DNA from: an uncultured Eubacteriales bacterium
Lineage (GTDB): Bacteria > Bacillota > Clostridia > Oscillospirales > Oscillospiraceae
Reading direction: 5' to 3'
NCBI GenBank assembly: GCA_900549475.1
Contig: UROF01000028.1
Span: 1-33,927, forward strand
DNA length: 33,927 nt
The notes under the pieces are model-generated. The model had not been told where the DNA came from. It searched no databases and saw only the letters and a program-made list of their open reading frames with translations. The translations under genes and the position numbers were made by a program. This document shows, in pieces, positions 24,138 through 31,284 of the stretch; position 1 is the stretch's first letter, and the number at the start of each line of letters is the position of its first letter.

Positions 24138-25646
24138 TTACTTACCGGCCATAGCCAGGCTGATCTCCTCAATGGGAGGGTTCTTGCCGGAATACTCGCC
24201 CATGACCTGCCCTTCGAACATAACGATGATCCGGTCGCTCATCTCCAGAATCTCATCAAAGTCCGCGGAGATCAGCAGCACGCCGCAGCCGGACTCCCGG
24301 GCTTCGATCATGGTGTCGTGAATAAAGCGGGTAGCGCCGATGTCCAGACCCCGGGTGGGGTGGACGGCGATTAGGATGTCCGGCCGGGCCTCCAGCTCAC
24401 GGGCCAGGATGATCTTCTGCTGGTTGCCGCCGGAGAGGCTGCGGGCCTCCTGCTCGATGGAGGCGCAGCGGATGTCGTACTTCTCCTGCATCTCCAGAGC
24501 ATAGTCCTTCATAGCCTTCTTCTTCAGGAACATCCCGCCGAAACGGCTGAACTGGGGCAGCCCCGTGGACTTGAGGAGGATATTCTCCTTGACGCTCATA
24601 TCCCCTACCAGGCCCATCTTGTTGCGGTCCTCGGGGATGTGGCTGACGCCCTCCTCGATAAAAGCCTGGGGCATGAATTTAGCCACCTTGCTGTTCTTCA
24701 GGTCCACCCGGCCCGCATCGGGGGTGATGACGCCGGTGATGAGCTGGGCCAGCTGGCTCTGACCGTTGCCGTCCACACCGGCGATGCCCAGGATCTCCCC
24801 GGCGCCGATGGTGAGGCTCACGTCATTCAGGCCGCTGTGCTTGGCGGTCTTGTTGTAATCCACATGCTCCAGGACCACCACCTGGCGCTCCGGGTTCTCC
24901 TTCTTCTCATAGTGGGAAGGAGCCAGCTCCCGGCCCATCATCAGTGAGGCCAGCTCCCCGGCAGAGGCATTCTCCCGGTCCACGGTGCATACCGTTTCCC
25001 CGGCCCGGAGGATCGTGATCCGGTCAGAGATCCGCAGCACCTCACGCATCTTGTGGCTGATGAACACCACGCTCTTGCCCTCCCGGGTGAGCTTGTCGAT
25101 GATGGCGAAGAGGCCCTCTACCTCCAGGTCCGTCAGCGCGGCGGTAGGCTCGTCCAGGATCAGAAGTTCCGCGCCCCGGTACAGGGCCTTGAGGATCTCC
25201 ACACGCTGCTGCTCGCCCACGGAGATCTCCGTGATGAGCTTGTCCAGCTGGACGTCCAGACCGTATTTTTCTGCCAGGGCCAGGATCTCCTGCCGCCGCT
25301 GGTCTTTCTGAATAAACACGCCCTTGGTTTGGCGGTCCCCCAGAATAATGTTTTCAAATACCGTCATTGCCTCCACCAACATGAAATGCTGGTGGACCAT
25401 GCCGATACCCAGCTGCACCGCCTTGGCGGGGGAATCGATGCGCACTTCCTGCCCATTGAGGAAAATTTTCCCCTCCGTGGGCTGGTACAGGCCAATCAGC
25501 ACGTTCATCAGCGTGGATTTTCCCGCGCCGTTCTCCCCCAGCAGCGTATGTACCTCGCCCTTCCGGATATCCAGATTGATGTCCCGGTTGGCGTACATAT
25601 CGCCAAAGCGCTTGGTAATGTGCTCCATCCGCAAGATTTCTTCCAT
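24138..25646 (-). CDS. ABC transporter ATPase, nucleoside type (NupO-like, duplicated)
   Basis: Energy-coupling subunit of the importer, 502 residues with two fused ATPase domains. Domain 1 has Walker A GENGAGKST, signature SVGEQQR and Walker B LLILDEPTAAL. Domain 2 has a degenerate Walker A GVDGNGQSQ, signature LSGGNQQK and the variant Walker B ILIAVHPTRGLD. This asymmetric pair is normal for sugar/nucleoside importers. The start at 25646 (MEEILRMEHITKRFGD) is chosen because homologous proteins begin here and AGGGGAG lies ten bases upstream; the frame is open to 25787 but that stretch overlaps leader hairpins and starts with TTG. First gene of the ATPase-permease-permease-lipoprotein operon. 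Confidence 0.93.
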   Translation of the reverse strand: MEEILRMEHITKRFGDMYANRDINLDIRKGEVHTLLGENGAGKSTLMNVLIGLYQPTEGKIFLNGQEVRIDSPAKAVQLGIGMVHQHFMLVEAMTVFENIILGDRQTKGVFIQKDQRRQEILALAEKYGLDVQLDKLITEISVGEQQRVEILKALYRGAELLILDEPTAALTDLEVEGLFAIIDKLTREGKSVVFISHKMREVLRISDRITILRAGETVCTVDRENASAGELASLMMGRELAPSHYEKKENPERQVVVLEHVDYNKTAKHSGLNDVSLTIGAGEILGIAGVDGNGQSQLAQLITGVITPDAGRVDLKNSKVAKFMPQAFIEEGVSHIPEDRNKMGLVGDMSVKENILLKSTGLPQFSRFGGMFLKKKAMKDYALEMQEKYDIRCASIEQEARSLSGGNQQKIILARELEARPDILIAVHPTRGLDIGATRFIHDTMIEARESGCGVLLISADFDEILEMSDRIIVMFEGQVMGEYSGKNPPIEEISLAMAGK

Positions 25647-25674
25647 CTCTGGCCGTCTCCCCTTTCCTGTCAGG

Positions 25675-25727
25675 CCCGGCGTATCCCTGCCGGGTCCTTG
25701 CAAATCCTGCCGGGCAGAGATCCCGGC
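25675..25727 (-). promoter_or_regulatory. Tandem, potentially competing hairpins in the importer leader
   Basis: Two hairpins lie between the attenuator and the ATPase ribosome binding site. The first is GCCGGG-AUCUCUG... CCCGGC (25709-25727) and the second is CCCGGC-AGGGAUAC-GCCGGG (25675-25694), in minus-strand RNA. The CCCGGCAGG segment occurs twice, so the arms can pair in more than one way. The downstream hairpin is close to the ribosome binding site. No known riboswitch consensus is recognised here. Confidence 0.5.
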
Positions 25728-25772
25728 GGCCTGTGGCGGCGCCCCCTTTCCCGGGCACGCCGACCTACGTAT

Positions 25773-25818
25773 AAAAAGAAACGACAAGGCCGGTATTCAT
25801 CTGCCGCCTGGTCGTTTC
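25773..25818 (-). terminator. Intrinsic terminator in the importer leader (attenuator)
   Basis: Minus strand: GAAACGACCAGGC pairs with GCCTTGTCGTTTC (one C-T mismatch, 15-base loop) and is followed by TTTTTATA. It lies 39 bases downstream of a promoter and 130 bases before the ATPase start. No second promoter is visible after it, so it should act as an attenuator, or else end a short RNA and the preceding operon. Confidence 0.75.
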
Positions 25819-25856
25819 TCGGATCTTTTCACACAAAAACACTTGTCTCTGTCTCT

Positions 25857-25885
25857 AGGATACCGTTTTTTTCGTCCAGCGTCAA
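25857..25885 (-). promoter_or_regulatory. Promoter of the nucleoside importer operon
   Basis: Minus strand: TTGACG (25880-25885), 17 bases, TATCCT (25857-25862). It starts 54 bases after the stop of the preceding gene. Confidence 0.7.
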
Positions 25886-25938
25886 GAAATTTTTTATGGT
25901 CACCTATTTAATTTTAAGGTTTTGTTAAAAAATTAACA

Positions 25939-27045
25939 TCAATTCTCAGGCTCAAAATCATATCGGGGGTCCCGGCTGAGGAGCAGGCTGCGGATGCGGC
26001 CCAGACTGTCGGTCTCCACCAGACACAGCGCCGCATACTGCTCCGGCCTGTCGGCAGGGGCCAGCAGCAGGCACCGCTTTCCCGGCGCACAGAAGGGCGT
26101 TTTCTCTCCGCTCTGCTCCACAGAGCAGATACGACCGTAGCGCACAGCCCATTTCCCTGCCATATCTGTTTCCATATCCCGCAGCAGCGCCGTCACCTGG
26201 TCGGCGCCCTCCAGAGTCACCCCGGCGTAGTCATTGACAAAACGGCACTCGCTGTGCATGGCCGTCCGCAGGCGCTGGGCGCCGCCATAGAGGAAGAAAT
26301 TCCGCAGCAGCACCAGATCCTGTTCCTCACCGAACACCACGCCGCCGGCGTACTCTCCCGCAGCGGCATCCCCGGACAGCTGGCACAGGGCGGACACCGT
26401 AGCCCCCACCCGGACAAAATCCTTCTGCTCCTCGCTGACCATCTCCGCCACATGGCACAGCTCCACATCCCCCATACTGGTGGACACAGTGGTGCTGATA
26501 AAGCGGGTCATGGGCTCCATACCCATATAGGTCTCCCCCACCCGCACATCTTTTACCACGCCTTGGAGCAGCACCGTGTCCTGCTGAGCCTCCACCACCG
26601 GCTGGCAGGGCTCGTCGTCATAGTGCAGCCGCAGGGGGTAGGCGGTGATCTGAAGGCGCAGCCGCCGTCCCGGCGCAAAATCCGGCAGCACGTCGGCACA
26701 GATCACATCCACCGCCGCCGTGTCCTCCGTCCCCTCTGCTGCCACCAGCAGACGGCGGCTGAGAGGATCGGCGTCCGGAGGTGTGATATCCTTGATGATC
26801 CGGCAGTCCCAGGGCTGCCCCTCGGCGTGCTGGACATCCATACCCAGCAGCTGCTCCTCGCCGGTATCCGGATCGCCCATGGTCCGCACCACCACCTGGG
26901 CATCCCCCAAAAAGTAGCGGTAGTAGTCTCCCCGGTAGCCCCGGACACGCTGGCCGCCGGTCATGGCAAGGCTGGCCAGCCGGAAGGCGTCCTCCGGCCG
27001 GGCCACCAGATCAGTCAGGCCAAAACACTCATAACGCTGCGCCAT
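25939..27045 (-). CDS. Unrecognised soluble protein
   Basis: I do not recognise this 368-residue protein. It is acidic, has no signal peptide or membrane helix, and looks like two domains. The first (1 to about 230) is rich in beta-strand patterns, with blocks such as GDYYRYFLGDAQVVVRTMGD and CRIIKDITPPDADPLSRRLLV. The second (about 240-368) contains RNFFLYGGAQRLRTAMHSE and CRFVNDYAGVTLEGADQVTALL, which is vaguely like SnoaL/NTF2-type domains, but this is a weak impression only. It starts three bases after the Dabb gene with GAGGTG upstream, so the two are one translational unit and their functions are probably linked. Coding is well supported by codon pattern, length and ribosome binding site. 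Confidence 0.8.
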   Translation of the reverse strand: MAQRYECFGLTDLVARPEDAFRLASLAMTGGQRVRGYRGDYYRYFLGDAQVVVRTMGDPDTGEEQLLGMDVQHAEGQPWDCRIIKDITPPDADPLSRRLLVAAEGTEDTAAVDVICADVLPDFAPGRRLRLQITAYPLRLHYDDEPCQPVVEAQQDTVLLQGVVKDVRVGETYMGMEPMTRFISTTVSTSMGDVELCHVAEMVSEEQKDFVRVGATVSALCQLSGDAAAGEYAGGVVFGEEQDLVLLRNFFLYGGAQRLRTAMHSECRFVNDYAGVTLEGADQVTALLRDMETDMAGKWAVRYGRICSVEQSGEKTPFCAPGKRCLLLAPADRPEQYAALCLVETDSLGRIRSLLLSRDPRYDFEPEN

Positions 27046-27048
27046 CTC

Positions 27049-27330
27049 TCACACCTCATAATCTACTGCCACCCGGTCGGTACGGATGGCTTTACACAGA
27101 GCGGACACCGCCACATGCCGCGGGTCCTTCTTATAGGTCTCCAGATCCTCCAGGGAATCAAAATCGGAGATCAGCACCGCGTCATAATTGCCCTCCACGC
27201 AGTTGACCCCCACCTGCTGAGCCCGGATCTGGGGAATCACCCCATAGAGCCCCTGAAGGCCTGTCAGGAATTGCTCCATCTCCTCCCGGGTACCGGGCTT
27301 GAACTTCCACATCACCACATGACGGATCAT
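27049..27330 (-). CDS. Dabb (stress-responsive alpha/beta barrel) domain protein
   Basis: Small 93-residue protein of the Dabb family, which forms dimeric alpha/beta barrels. The pattern MIRHVVMWKFKPGTREEMEQFLTGL, then VGVNCVEGNYDAVLISDFDSLEDLETYKKDPRHVAV is the family core; the HVVMWKF strand and the YDAVLISDF/YKKDPRH block are diagnostic. The reaction is unknown; some relatives are enzymes and others are stress-induced. The ATG at 27330 is nine bases from AAGGAGG (27340-27346); the ATG at 27339 abuts that site and cannot use it. First gene of a two-gene operon with a structured leader. Confidence 0.9.
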   Translation of the reverse strand: MIRHVVMWKFKPGTREEMEQFLTGLQGLYGVIPQIRAQQVGVNCVEGNYDAVLISDFDSLEDLETYKKDPRHVAVSALCKAIRTDRVAVDYEV

Positions 27331-27360
27331 AGAGGCCATCCTCCTTTATCTGTAAACAAA

Positions 27361-27422
27361 CGATTCGGACACGCCGGTAGAATGTCAGAAAAACCAATTC
27401 GCCGCGCCTGTCCGTAAGATCG
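27361..27422 (-). other. Stem-closed 5' leader of the Dabb operon
   Basis: In minus-strand RNA CGAU...AUCG and CGGACA...UGUCCG pair at the two ends of a 62-base segment that begins at about the predicted transcription start. The interior holds further GC-rich complementarity (GGCGC, ACCGGCG). No T-tract follows, and the ribosome binding site lies 15 bases beyond. It may be a regulatory RNA element; it matches no class I know. Confidence 0.45.
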
Positions 27423-27427
27423 GTTCT

Positions 27428-27456
27428 AGTATAGCGAAGAAATGCATAAAAATCAA
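27428..27456 (-). promoter_or_regulatory. Promoter of the Dabb operon
   Basis: Minus strand: TTGATT (27451-27456), 17 bases, TATACT (27428-27433). It lies just after the guanine deaminase terminator. Confidence 0.8.
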
Positions 27457-27475
27457 CCGGCAGCGGTTATTCACG

Positions 27476-27523
27476 AAAAAAAGAGGGAACGGACACAAAT
27501 ATAGTGGTCCGTTCCTCTCTTTT
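27476..27523 (-). terminator. Intrinsic terminator after guanine deaminase
   Basis: A long stem (AAAAGAGAGGAACGGAC with GTCCGTTCCCTCTTTT, one bulge) with loop around ACTATATTTGTG is followed by TTTTTTT on the minus strand. It starts six bases after the stop codon. Confidence 0.93.
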
Positions 27524-27529
27524 GTTGGC

Positions 27530-28777
27530 CTATTTTACCTGCCGGCCGTGGCTGTATACTGCGGCGACACTGTTTTTATCCATAAGATATACCGCCCGTT
27601 CAAACCGCTCCGCCAAAGTCAACTCCCGGGCAGGCTCCGGAAATGCCCCTTCGTCCACCACAATAGCGTGGAGGGGATCTCCCACGGCGAACCCCTCACC
27701 GCCGCCAAAATAGCGGCTCCCGGCAGCGGTACCCAGGTAGAAAGCCTCCGGCACAGTGAGGAAAGGCTCTCCCGTCTCCATAGCCTTGCTCTTGGAGGCC
27801 CGGATCGAGGTGACCACCACCTGGCTCATGGCCAGCTGGTCGCCGCCGGCGATGTCGGAGCCCAGAGCCACGGAGACGCCCTCTTCCAACAAACGGCGCA
27901 CCGGCGCAGTGCCGGAGCAGATATTCACATTGGAGGCAGCGCAGTGGACCGCCCACACCCCGGCCCGGGCCATGGCGGCGCGCTCCCGCTCATCGCTGTG
28001 GACGCAGTGGGCCATAAGGGTACCCGGTTTCCACAGGCCGTATTTCTCATAGGTCTCCCAGTACTGCTCACAATCGGGGTGGAGCTCCTTTACCCAGGCG
28101 ATCTCCCCGGCATTTTCCGACAGATGGGACTGAACCGGCAGATCCCGCTCCGATGCCAGACGGCCCAGCTCCGCCATCAGCTCATCGGTACAGGAGGGGG
28201 TGAACCGGGGTGTGAGGATGGGTTTGATGTGCTCAAAATGGCATCCCTCCAGCCAGCGGAGAGTTTCCCGCAGGGACTCCTCAGTGGTCTCCTGGGCCAC
28301 GCCGCTGTTGCGGTCCATGTTCACCTTGCCCACATAGCCTGTCACCCCGGCCCGCTCCAGCTCCTCCATGAGGATCAGCGTGGCGTCGGTGTGGCGGGAG
28401 GAGAACATGGCCACCCGGGTGGTGCCGCCGGCGATCAGCTCCCCCGCCAGGGCGCGGTAGACCCGTCGGGCATAGTCGGTGTCGGCAAACCTGGCCTCCG
28501 TCTTGAAGGTATAGGCATTCAGCCAGTCCAGCAGCGGCAGGTCCATACCCATACCCAGCATGGGATACTGGGGGGCATGGAGGTGGAGATCGGCGAAGGA
28601 GGGCAGGATCAGCTTTTCTCCGAAATCCTTCACCGGGCAGGCGGCATAGCTGTCCGGCAGCCGGGGATACAGCCCCTGGATGACTCCGTCCTCCAGCACC
28701 AGATACCCTCTGGGCACCGTCTCCAGCTTTCCAAAGGACGGCGTGTGGATGATATTGCCCCGCAAGATGGTAATCAT
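27530..28777 (-). CDS. guaD: Guanine deaminase
   Basis: Zinc amidohydrolase converting guanine to xanthine and ammonia in purine breakdown. The 415 residues carry the family motifs in order: PSFADLHLHAPQ with metal ligands H65 and H67; ILTPRFTPSC (188-197), typical of guanine deaminases; QSHLSEN with H218 and E221; MAHCVHSDERE with H257; and GSDIAGG with D308. The start at 28777 follows AAGGAAGG; the frame is open further upstream but that part is riboswitch and terminator. It is the only one of the 30 complete genes here ending in TAG. It sits beside a nucleoside importer and behind a guanine riboswitch. Confidence 0.95.
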   Translation of the reverse strand: MITILRGNIIHTPSFGKLETVPRGYLVLEDGVIQGLYPRLPDSYAACPVKDFGEKLILPSFADLHLHAPQYPMLGMGMDLPLLDWLNAYTFKTEARFADTDYARRVYRALAGELIAGGTTRVAMFSSRHTDATLILMEELERAGVTGYVGKVNMDRNSGVAQETTEESLRETLRWLEGCHFEHIKPILTPRFTPSCTDELMAELGRLASERDLPVQSHLSENAGEIAWVKELHPDCEQYWETYEKYGLWKPGTLMAHCVHSDERERAAMARAGVWAVHCAASNVNICSGTAPVRRLLEEGVSVALGSDIAGGDQLAMSQVVVTSIRASKSKAMETGEPFLTVPEAFYLGTAAGSRYFGGGEGFAVGDPLHAIVVDEGAFPEPARELTLAERFERAVYLMDKNSVAAVYSHGRQVK

Positions 28778-28810
28778 AGCGTCCCTTCCTTTCATTTCCG
28801 CATATTGATC

Positions 28811-28855
28811 AAAAAAGAAAAGCGCCCCGCAAACCGGCCCATACGGCCGCTGCGG
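28811..28855 (-). terminator. Riboswitch expression platform: terminator before guaD
   Basis: Minus-strand RNA: CCGCAGCGGCC pairs with GGCCGGUUUGCGG around a GUAUG loop, and is followed after GGCGC by UUUUCUUUUUU. It lies directly after the aptamer and 34 bases before guaD. The segment GGGCCGGUU of its 3' arm (28832-28840) is perfectly complementary over nine bases to AACCGGCCC in the aptamer's P3 region (28869-28877), giving a ready antiterminator. Confidence 0.85.
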
Positions 28856-28857
28856 AA

Positions 28858-28926
28858 CACCCATAGCAGGGCCGGTTCGGCGCACCGTAGAAACTCTCGC
28901 ACCATTCCTGCGAAATTATATGAGCG
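28858..28926 (-). promoter_or_regulatory. Guanine-type purine riboswitch aptamer
   Basis: Sixty-nine bases with the purine riboswitch layout. P1 is CGCUCAUA/UAUGGGUG (eight pairs with G-U wobbles); J1/2 is UAAU; P2 is UUCGCA/UGCGAG with a seven-base L2 GGAAUGG ending in the conserved GG; J2/3 is AGUUUCUAC, identical to the B. subtilis xpt aptamer. A C directly before the 3' UAUG of P1 corresponds to C74, which selects guanine over adenine. P3 is irregular: GGUGCG and GGCCCU around CCGAACC give only four of six pairs. The assignment is strong from P1, P2, L2, J2/3 and the downstream gene; P3 is the weak point. Confidence 0.88.
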
Positions 28927-28946
28927 ATATTCTCTTTTGTAATATC

Positions 28947-28975
28947 AGTATACCATACTCAGGGACCTGCCGCAA
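28947..28975 (-). promoter_or_regulatory. Promoter of guaD
   Basis: Minus strand: TTGCGG (28970-28975), 17 bases, TATACT (28947-28952) with upstream TGG. The predicted start is about 14 bases before the riboswitch P1. Confidence 0.82.
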
Positions 28976-29005
28976 GGATATTTTGCCGTTTTCCCGCCCC
29001 AGCCG

Positions 29006-29033
29006 TTGAAAATCCTCCCAAAATGTGTATACT
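29006..29033 (+). promoter_or_regulatory. Promoter of the yfcE-like gene
   Basis: Plus strand: TTGAAA (29006-29011), 16 bases, TATACT (29028-29033). It is divergent from the guaD promoter and leaves a leader of only about 22 bases. Confidence 0.75.
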
Positions 29034-29061
29034 GGAGGCAGCACTGCAAGGAGGACAACCC

Positions 29062-29607
29062 ATGAAACTGATGATCGCTTCGGACCTCCACGGGTCCGGC
29101 TACTATGTGAAAAAGCTGGTGGACGCCTTCCAGGCGGAAGGCGCGGAAAAACTGCTGCTGCTGGGGGACCTGCTCTACCACGGTCCCCGGAACCATCTGC
29201 CGGAGGAGTACGACTGCCCTACGGTGGCCCAGCAGCTCAACGCCATGAAGGACAAAATCATCGCTGTCCGGGGCAACTGTGACTGCGAAGTGGACCAGAT
29301 GGTACTGGAATTCCCCATTATGGCGGACTACGCCCTGGTGGAGTGGAATGGCCTGACCCTTTTCGCCACCCACGGCCACCGCTACAATGAGACCTGCCCG
29401 CCTCCTATGGCGGACGGTACCATTCTCCTCAACGGCCACTTCCACATCCCCGCCTGTGCTGACCACGAGTGGTACACCTACATCAACCCCGGTTCCACCT
29501 CTCTGCCCAAAGGCGGCAGCGTGGGCAGCTATATCGTTTTGGAGGACCGCACTTTCACCTGGAAGGACATGGACGGCAACGCCTATAAGACCTATACCGT
29601 CAAGTGA
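29062..29607 (+). CDS. yfcE: YfcE-type metallophosphodiesterase
   Basis: Cytoplasmic metal-dependent phosphoesterase of the YfcE/MJ0936 family; the natural substrate is not settled in the family. The 181 residues show the complete two-metal site: D8 and H10 in ASDLHGS, D36 in LLGDLLYHGPRN, N72 in VRGNCD, H104/H106 in THGH and H126/H128 in GHFH. The VDQMVLEFPI and NPGSTSLPKGG segments closely follow E. coli YfcE. The start at 29062 has AAGGAGG upstream and gives the conserved MKLMIASD beginning. Confidence 0.92.
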   Translation: MKLMIASDLHGSGYYVKKLVDAFQAEGAEKLLLLGDLLYHGPRNHLPEEYDCPTVAQQLNAMKDKIIAVRGNCDCEVDQMVLEFPIMADYALVEWNGLTLFATHGHRYNETCPPPMADGTILLNGHFHIPACADHEWYTYINPGSTSLPKGGSVGSYIVLEDRTFTWKDMDGNAYKTYTVK

Positions 29608-29627
29608 TTTTCTCTTCACAAAAAACC

Positions 29628-29657
29628 GGAGGCCGGACGCAGATGCGTCCGGCCTCC
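29628..29657. terminator. Bidirectional terminator after yfcE
   Basis: GGAGGCCGGACGC pairs perfectly with GCGTCCGGCCTCC around AGAT. TTCTTCTTTT follows on the plus strand and GGTTTTTTG on the minus strand, so it serves both yfcE and the convergent anti-sigma gene. Confidence 0.93.
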
Positions 29658-29687
29658 TTCTTCTTTTCATCATGTTCCGCTATCGGC

Positions 29688-31283
29688 TCAGTCGTCCATC
29701 TCAGACTTGACGACCTGGCCGGAGACCGCGTCGATCTCATATTCATACTCATAGCGGCCGGAGCGGAACTCGATCTCATAGATGGCGTAGCCGTCGTCGA
29801 AATCGAACTGCACCTTCTGCCGGGAGATGTCGGATGCCGACAGGCCGGCGTGGGTCAAAGCAGCGGACAAGGCAGCATCCTCGCCGATATAGTTGGCACT
29901 GCCGCCGCTGGTATTGCCGGTGCTGCCATAGTTCTCCCGGTCGCTCTTGATCACGGTGGCGGAGGTCAGAGCGATCTCGTACTCATAGCGGGTGTTGCCC
30001 ACCATGAATTCCACCTCGTAGTGCTCGGGACGGCCGTCATCGTACTCCAGCCAGGCAGCCAGATAGACAGCGTCTTCTTCCTTACAGCCCGCGTCCGCCA
30101 GAGCGGCAGCCTTGGCGGCTTCCTCACCGATATAATTGGTGTTGGTGGTGGTATTCGTGTTGGTGCTGGTATTCGTGTTGGTGCTGGTGTTGGTGCTGCT
30201 GTTGTTGGTGGTACCGGTGCTGCCGGTGTTGGTGTTCGTATTGGTGGTGCCGGTATTTCCAGTGGTGGTGCCGGTCTGGATGCCGCCCTCCTGCTCGAAC
30301 TTGAATACCTCGCCGGTGGTAGCATTGACATCGCACTCATATTTGGCGCTGCTGGTGCTGAACTCCACCTCATAGAGCATCACGCCGTCATCGCAGTCAA
30401 ACTCCACCTTGCTCCATGTCACATCGCTTACGGACACACCGGCCCGGGCAGCGGCAGCGGACAGGGCAGCGTCCTTACCGATATAAGCCTTATCGCTGGC
30501 AGAGCCGGTCTGAGAGACCGTGTTGCTGGTAAGATTGCGGGAGCTGGAGATCAGGGCGATCTCATTGATGGAGAGAGGCGCAAGGCTTTCCACAGTGAGG
30601 GTGGCATCCTGGGCCACTACCTCCTGGATCAGGGCCGCCTTGCCTACAGAAATACCGTAGGTCTGGGCCAGCTGGGTCAGCTCGTCAGTCTCCGTCACCG
30701 TCTGGCTGAGAACGGAGGCACTGACGCCGCTGCTGCCAAAGCTGGAGCTGATGGCGTTGGAGATCTCCGTCTGGAGCTGGGCAGAGCGCTGCTCATCCGC
30801 ATTCTCCACACTGACCAGGATGGAATTCTGCAGGTCGCTGAGGTAACCGTTCTGGAGCATGGAGCCGATGATGGCATTTACCGCCACATTCAGGTCGGTA
30901 CCTGTCAGATCCATGTCACCCAGGACCACTTGGGCCTCCTCATTGAGGGCGTTGGCCCGGATGACTTCCTCACGGGCATTGATGGTCAGGGAGATACTGG
31001 GGTTCACATCCAGCATGACCACGGAATCTACCGCGTTGCCGCTCTTCCAGAAATTGTAGCCGAATACGCTGACACACAGGGCCAGCGCTGCCGCCACGGC
31101 CACCAGAGGTGCCCAGCGGTTCTTGTGTTTCTTGGTATTGGTAGTATTGTTATTCACGATCTCGCTCATCGTTATCACATTTCCTTTCTGCTCATCGTAG
31201 GAGGAAAGGATACGGTCGAGCACATCCGGCGCCGCATGGTCCACGGCCTCTGCGATCCGCTTTTCCAGCTGCTCGTCTCGCAT
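29688..31283 (-). CDS. Putative anti-sigma factor with RsgI-like and three PepSY-like domains
   Basis: A 531-residue membrane protein. Residues 1-56 are cytoplasmic (possible sigma-binding part), 57-79 are a membrane helix, and about 84-150 resemble the extracytoplasmic domain of RsgI-type anti-sigma factors (VVMLDVNPSISLTINAREEV, then AVNAIIGSMLQNGYL). Three PepSY-like repeats follow at about 266-330, 384-446 and 464-528. Each begins YIG-[EK]-[ED]-A and ends in a YE-[CVY]-[ED]-type strand. The first two are separated by a Thr/Asn/Ser linker of about 45 residues (335-383) encoded by a DNA repeat at 30138-30280. It starts one base after the sigma gene with AAGGAGG in the end of that gene. Anti-sigma function is inferred from pairing and domain layout. 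Confidence 0.8.
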   Translation of the reverse strand: MRDEQLEKRIAEAVDHAAPDVLDRILSSYDEQKGNVITMSEIVNNNTTNTKKHKNRWAPLVAVAAALALCVSVFGYNFWKSGNAVDSVVMLDVNPSISLTINAREEVIRANALNEEAQVVLGDMDLTGTDLNVAVNAIIGSMLQNGYLSDLQNSILVSVENADEQRSAQLQTEISNAISSSFGSSGVSASVLSQTVTETDELTQLAQTYGISVGKAALIQEVVAQDATLTVESLAPLSINEIALISSSRNLTSNTVSQTGSASDKAYIGKDAALSAAAARAGVSVSDVTWSKVEFDCDDGVMLYEVEFSTSSAKYECDVNATTGEVFKFEQEGGIQTGTTTGNTGTTNTNTNTGSTGTTNNSSTNTSTNTNTSTNTNTTTNTNYIGEEAAKAAALADAGCKEEDAVYLAAWLEYDDGRPEHYEVEFMVGNTRYEYEIALTSATVIKSDRENYGSTGNTSGGSANYIGEDAALSAALTHAGLSASDISRQKVQFDFDDGYAIYEIEFRSGRYEYEYEIDAVSGQVVKSEMDD

Positions 31284-31284
31284 A

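Noticed and set aside
25647..25787. Extended N-terminus for the importer ATPase
   Set aside because: It would begin at a TTG inside the terminator stem, has no ribosome binding site, and adds 47 residues absent from the family.
25646..25850. Purine riboswitch in the importer leader
   Set aside because: Looked for because of the nucleoside function; no UAUAA/GUUUCUAC/CUAUG pattern, and too little sequence before the terminator.
30138..30280. Possible microsatellite or CRISPR-like repeat
   Set aside because: The repetition is in-frame coding for a Thr/Asn/Ser linker; there are no unique spacers or conserved direct repeats.
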